Below are positions 60,855-64,000 of a DNA stretch of 64,000 bases, in pieces; the stretch's first letter is position 1; each line of letters starts with the position of its first letter. Origin of the DNA: Pseudoalteromonas caenipelagi (lineage in GTDB: Bacteria > Pseudomonadota > Gammaproteobacteria > Enterobacterales > Alteromonadaceae); assembly GCF_013140855.1 (NCBI RefSeq), contig NZ_JABBPG010000004.1:186001-250000 (forward strand). The letters run 5' to 3'. Both the position numbers and the translations under genes were made by a program. The notes beneath the pieces are model-generated. The model saw only the letters and a list, made by a program, of their open reading frames with translations. It ran no database searches and was not told where the DNA came from.

Positions 60855-61073
60855 CTAGAGCGTAATTGGTGTGTCGGTTTCGATAAGGTGAGAAAACGCT
60901 TCAAATGCTTTTACTTTAAAAGGTTGTTCAACTAAACAAGCATCTACAATTCGATCAATACGAAAAGTTCTAAATCCTGCTCTTAAATGATCCCACGCGA
61001 ACATGTACCACACTGGGTAATTAAAATATATACACCTTGGTTTTTCACGCATCATTAGCAGCGAATCATAACC
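60855..61073 (-). pseudogene. C-terminal remnant of a YafY-type WYL-domain regulator
   Basis: Only about 73 residues remain. They read YPVWYMFAWDHLRAGFRTFRIDRIVDA plus a short tail, which is the diagnostic core of the WYL ligand-binding domain (PWYLVAWxxLRxDFRTFRLDRI in intact members). Upstream in the same frame a TAG stop (61074-61076) and the neighbouring DUF3325 gene leave no room for the N-terminal helix-turn-helix domain of about 150 residues. So this is a truncated gene, or an exchanged fragment. Confidence 0.75.
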
Positions 61074-61105
61074 CTAGTCCCAAATTTCCCCTATGAACGC
61101 TCTTG

Positions 61106-61468
61106 TTAGGAGCGCTTTTTACACCTCAAAACCAATTTTCTATTAACCGCAATCAACATACTAATTTTAATAATGAGTAGCACAGGTAATAAAGCGCGCT
61201 TGGGATTACTTTGAAACCCTAAGGACAGGCAAACACCTGCAGCGGTAACAGCACCCAAAATGAATACTAAGGCATTGACACCACCTAGCGGAATACTTGC
61301 CAAATAGAGGCTTACACCTAACAACAACCATCCACCAGCACGCCTCGCTCTCTCACCATGGTTACTCGGTTTATATTCGCGCCCTAGTGCACGCGTATAT
61401 TTTGGCATTGAGAGCAAAAACAAACACAACCCCAGATAAACCAATGTAATCGTAAGTAGTAATATCAT
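61106..61468 (-). CDS. DUF3325 membrane protein of the iron-uptake module
   Basis: 120 residues with about four hydrophobic segments (near 2-20, 45-63, 66-84, 92-110) and the DUF3325 block GGWLLLGVSLYLASIPLG. In many proteobacteria DUF3325, PepSY and DUF3649 proteins occur together beside siderophore receptors, as here. Its start overlaps the PepSY stop by four bases. Role unknown. Confidence 0.82.
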   Translation of the reverse strand: MILLLTITLVYLGLCLFLLSMPKYTRALGREYKPSNHGERARRAGGWLLLGVSLYLASIPLGGVNALVFILGAVTAAGVCLSLGFQSNPKRALLPVLLIIKISMLIAVNRKLVLRCKKRS

Positions 61469-63066
61469 GGTGTCAGCTCAGAATGTAATTTGCCACGTTG
61501 TACGGGCAAGACTTGCTTGGATGTGCTTTTCACTTTTTGAGCAATAAACAAGCACACCAGTCCAGCCGCTAAATTGGTAATATCAAAAGTAACGTACACC
61601 CAATCAGCATTGAGCATACTGGCCACTAAACCCCGTTGTGTTGTTATGCCGTTGATCATAGGGACTAGCAAAAATAATACACTGGTACAGAGCCACTGTT
61701 GATACCATGCCTTGTGGCTCCTGCTCAGCCATGTTAAACGCATGCCATGTAATAAAAACATCAACCAAGTGATGAAAAAGCAGTGAATTTCCCATTGCGC
61801 GCGCGCTTCAAGGCCCAGTGGCAACAATCGATTTGCTAAAAAATACACGGCCACTGCTGCTGGTAAACCAACGATAGTGCCAATATTAAGACCCTCGGTA
61901 AGCTTAAAGCTAAACGGCATTCCTTGTGGGTTATTCAGTGCCTTGGTACGGCGCTTTTTGGTCCACAACACCATGCCTGTGGCTATCATTACACACCCCA
62001 TCCCCCCTGACAAAAAGTACAACCAGCGAGTGGCTAAGTTGGCAAAAATACCTTCATGTAATTCGAGCAAAACCGACTGCACACGCCGCACACCACTATA
62101 GTGAGGCTGGTAACTGAGCACATCTCCCGAAATGGCGCTCATCACCAATTTGCTGCCATCGTTGCTGGCATCTGATAGCTCTGGTGAGAACACCGCAACG
62201 CTATTTACATCATTTGGATGATAGATACGTATCGCATAGTTGGCCTGCGCATTGCCTTGACGCTCTAAATACACGCTGGCATTTTGATACAATTGGGTTA
62301 AAGGCAACATCGTGGCTGGTTTACCCGACGCCTCAGTAGGGGCGGCATTTTTATAATACGCATCAAAAAATTGCTTTTTACCCTCTTCACCAAAGCCATA
62401 ACTGGCATTTAATACAAAGGGCATATAAGTGAAAGTGAACATCACAAGGCCTGTATATGTGATCATCAAATGAAACGGTAAACTCATCACACTCATTAAG
62501 TTATGACCATCAAGCCAAGACGACGCGCCCTTATTTGCCCTAAAGGTAAAAAATTCTTTGAATATTTTTTTATGAACCACAATGCCGGTTAGCAAACCCA
62601 ACAGCATGAACAGGGTAAATACACCAACAAAGTAGTAAGCCAATCTAGTGGGAATGTAGTGCAATCGATAATGCATACGATACAGCGTCTGCCCGCCTCC
62701 CGTAGCGCGACTTTGGAGTACTTCTGCGGTGGCAGCATCTATTTGCTGACGTACACGTACCAACTGACCTTCTGCATTCTTTTGTTGATAGCCAAGCAAA
62801 AGGTGTGGCTCAGTACGAGAAATTGGTAAATAAATACGCCAGTCTTTGGCATCTTGCCCATGATGCTCTAAGTGCTGCTGCGCACTACGTAAGGCCGTTT
62901 GCACAGTCGCAGTATTGCGTGGCAGTTCAGGCTTCATCCATGCGTCAATTTCGCTATCGAAGTAACCCAAGGTGCCGGTTACAAACATGAAGTACAAAAT
63001 CCAACTTACAACAATGCCAGTCCAAGTATGCAACCAAGCCATCGACTGTCTAAAACCACTTTTCAT
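61465..63066 (-). CDS. PepSY-associated transmembrane protein (siderophore/iron-uptake module)
   Basis: 533 residues, starting in the ATGA overlap with the upstream gene. An N-terminal helix (WLHTWTGIVVSWILYFMFVTG) is followed by periplasmic PepSY-like domains and more helices (near 140-160, 195-220, 345-370, 400-490). The family (PepSY_TM) is associated with ferric-siderophore reduction or uptake, probably as an inner-membrane ferric reductase or assembly partner. Position between DUF3649 and DUF3325 genes and beside a TonB receptor supports this. Confidence 0.88.
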   Translation of the reverse strand: MKSGFRQSMAWLHTWTGIVVSWILYFMFVTGTLGYFDSEIDAWMKPELPRNTATVQTALRSAQQHLEHHGQDAKDWRIYLPISRTEPHLLLGYQQKNAEGQLVRVRQQIDAATAEVLQSRATGGGQTLYRMHYRLHYIPTRLAYYFVGVFTLFMLLGLLTGIVVHKKIFKEFFTFRANKGASSWLDGHNLMSVMSLPFHLMITYTGLVMFTFTYMPFVLNASYGFGEEGKKQFFDAYYKNAAPTEASGKPATMLPLTQLYQNASVYLERQGNAQANYAIRIYHPNDVNSVAVFSPELSDASNDGSKLVMSAISGDVLSYQPHYSGVRRVQSVLLELHEGIFANLATRWLYFLSGGMGCVMIATGMVLWTKKRRTKALNNPQGMPFSFKLTEGLNIGTIVGLPAAVAVYFLANRLLPLGLEARAQWEIHCFFITWLMFLLHGMRLTWLSRSHKAWYQQWLCTSVLFLLVPMINGITTQRGLVASMLNADWVYVTFDITNLAAGLVCLFIAQKVKSTSKQVLPVQRGKLHSELTP

Positions 63067-63368
63067 AACGCCTCCAATGCCCAGCTATGTACGCCATGGC
63101 ATACTGCAATTGCAGACAATAACAAGACACTTAAGCACGCAACCCTTTGCCATGATTTAGCAGCAAAAGCCCACATAATGTATGCGCTATAAATAACAAA
63201 ACTAAGCATCGATGCTGCGGCCACTGAATCAGGTTTTGATAACGGCAGCATGTAAGAAAGAACAATGCTTACCAAGGCAGTCAGAGGGTATCCAATCCCA
63301 ACGACAACCAGTAAGCGAAGGAGCACCTCTTTATTCAATCTCAATTTGGATAAGCATGTTTGGATCAC
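63063..63368 (-). CDS. DUF3649-like small membrane protein
   Basis: About 101 residues if the GTG at 63366-63368 is used; a TTG at 63410 gives 115. Neither has a good ribosome site, so the start is uncertain. Three hydrophobic segments (RLLVVVGIGYPLTALVSIVL, ASMLSFVIYSAYIMWAFAA, VACLSVLLLSAIAVCHGVH) match the short DUF3649 family found with PepSY/DUF3325 genes. Its stop overlaps the PepSY start, so these three are translationally coupled. Confidence 0.78.
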   Translation of the reverse strand: MIQTCLSKLRLNKEVLLRLLVVVGIGYPLTALVSIVLSYMLPLSKPDSVAAASMLSFVIYSAYIMWAFAAKSWQRVACLSVLLLSAIAVCHGVHSWALEAL

Positions 63369-63559
63369 GGTTAGGTTGCAATTTAAACTTATAATTGCAA
63401 ATGGTAACAATTATTGATTCTATTTGTAATCTAGTACCGAAAGAATTTTTTTATTGCACACAAATCACACTGAATCATGTGATTTATGTAAATAAAGTAT
63501 GCCATTACATTGGGATTTTCTTGAATAAAAGTTAAACCTGCTACTACCCTATTGAATAT

Positions 63560-63580
63560 TGATAATGATAGTAGTTATCA
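63560..63580 (+). promoter_or_regulatory. Fur box of the TonB-dependent receptor
   Basis: The sequence from 63561 matches 16 of 19 positions of the classic Fur box GATAATGATAATCATTATC, and TGATAGTAGTTATCA (63566-63580) forms a perfect TGATA-N5-TATCA palindrome. It lies 35 bases ahead of the receptor start, so Fur repression by iron is strongly predicted. Confidence 0.88.
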
Positions 63581-63614
63581 TTTGCATATTATTTCCTTGA
63601 GCTGTAATTCCCCT

Positions 63615-64000
63615 ATGAAATTGTTTAATTTATCTGCACTTGCTTTGGCATGTGCCACTTCTTCGCCTTTGGTTGCTGCGACAACGAGCACCCCCCATTT
63701 AGCAAATAACACTGATATTGAAACAATCAGCGTATATGGCCGTCAAAATCAGGTTGTTTTAAACTCTGGCCTTGCTACCAAATCAGATATGTCGCTAATG
63801 GAAACTCCTGCCGCCGTTGTGGTGGTAGACAGCGAGTTGTTAAACTCGCAAGTGATCACCAACTTACAAGATGTCGTGCGCAATATCAGTGGTGTAACCC
63901 AAGCAGGTAACAACTATGGTATTGGCGATAACTTAGTGATCCGTGGCCTTGGCGCAAATTATACCTACGATGGTATGTATGGCGGTGCGGGCTTAGGTAA
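63615..64000 (+). CDS. TonB-dependent siderophore receptor (5' part, runs off the window)
   Basis: 128 codons from ATG 63615 to the window end, open at the 3' side. A signal peptide (about 1-21) precedes a TonB-box-like segment (IETISVYGR) and the plug domain: SLMETPAAVVVVDSELL, LQDVVRNISGVTQAG, and DNLVIRGLGANYTYDG, all standard in siderophore receptors. A ferric-siderophore importer is likely; the ligand is unknown. Divergent from the DUF3649-PepSY-DUF3325 operon, which supports the iron role. Confidence 0.93.
   Translation, partial: MKLFNLSALALACATSSPLVAATTSTPHLANNTDIETISVYGRQNQVVLNSGLATKSDMSLMETPAAVVVVDSELLNSQVITNLQDVVRNISGVTQAGNNYGIGDNLVIRGLGANYTYDGMYGGAGLG

Noticed and set aside
63397..63415. 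Second Fur box for the DUF3649 operon
   Set aside because: Only 12 of 19 positions match and it overlaps the possible start codon, so I do not list it as a feature.

Overview
The window looks like a chromosomal segment of a marine gammaproteobacterium, most probably Pseudoalteromonas or a close relative (Alteromonadales). Evidence: the ubiE-ubiJ-ubiB-tatABC-tatD-hemB order, a second EF-G of the FusA2 type, a Mg-type HemB, many secreted proteases, a two-component-propeller hybrid kinase, and moderate-to-low GC with long AT-rich spacers. These are inferences from gene content; no 16S gene is present. I see no rRNA, tRNA, CRISPR array, intact insertion sequence or prophage.

Layout. 1-7.8 kb: end of ubiE, then ubiJ, ubiB, the Tat translocon (tatA, tatB, tatC), a small exported protein, tatD, a membrane diguanylate cyclase and hemB, all rightward and mostly overlapping or tightly spaced. 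7.8-12.4 kb (leftward): a small membrane protein, fusA2, a GntP-type permease and a small secreted-protein gene broken by an in-frame TAA. 12.59-13.14 kb: two tandem copies of a non-coding unit. Each has a sigma70 promoter overlapped by a Fur-box-like palindrome, a 47-nt identical core containing the RyhB seed-like ACATTGCTCA, and a strong terminator. I read these as duplicated iron-responsive small RNAs. 13.2-25.7 kb: diguanylate cyclase, RbgA/YlqF-type GTPase, yaeQ, esterase, small membrane proteins (one with an FNR-like site), dps, oligopeptidase B and an RND efflux pump with its adaptor. 25.9-33.5 kb: a retropepsin-like lipoprotein, a transglutaminase/TPR-like lipoprotein, a secreted serine protease with PKD and PPC domains, and a large HEYIH metallopeptidase/propeller/barrel-like protein. 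33.7-43 kb: mutarotase, chemoreceptor, porin, DUF454, VOC protein, katG, and a CMP-Kdo-synthetase-like/histidine-phosphatase pair.

43.2-56.3 kb is a signalling cluster: a 1858-residue hybrid kinase; a divergent double-receiver protein whose first phosphoacceptor is Glu and whose kinase histidine is Asn; two paralogous small membrane proteins around a third membrane protein; a CHASE hybrid kinase; and a periplasmic binding protein. 56.5-60.5 kb holds a phytase-like lipoprotein and three secreted or membrane-anchored proteins without clear family. 60.8-64 kb has a truncated WYL regulator and an iron-uptake module: DUF3649, PepSY and DUF3325 proteins divergent from a TonB-dependent receptor that starts at 63615 behind a Fur box and runs off the window.

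Iron is a recurring theme: the tandem sRNAs, dps, the heme-requiring katG, hemB, and the Fur-box TonB receptor module. A RyhB-like regulator in this genome could link them, but that is inference.
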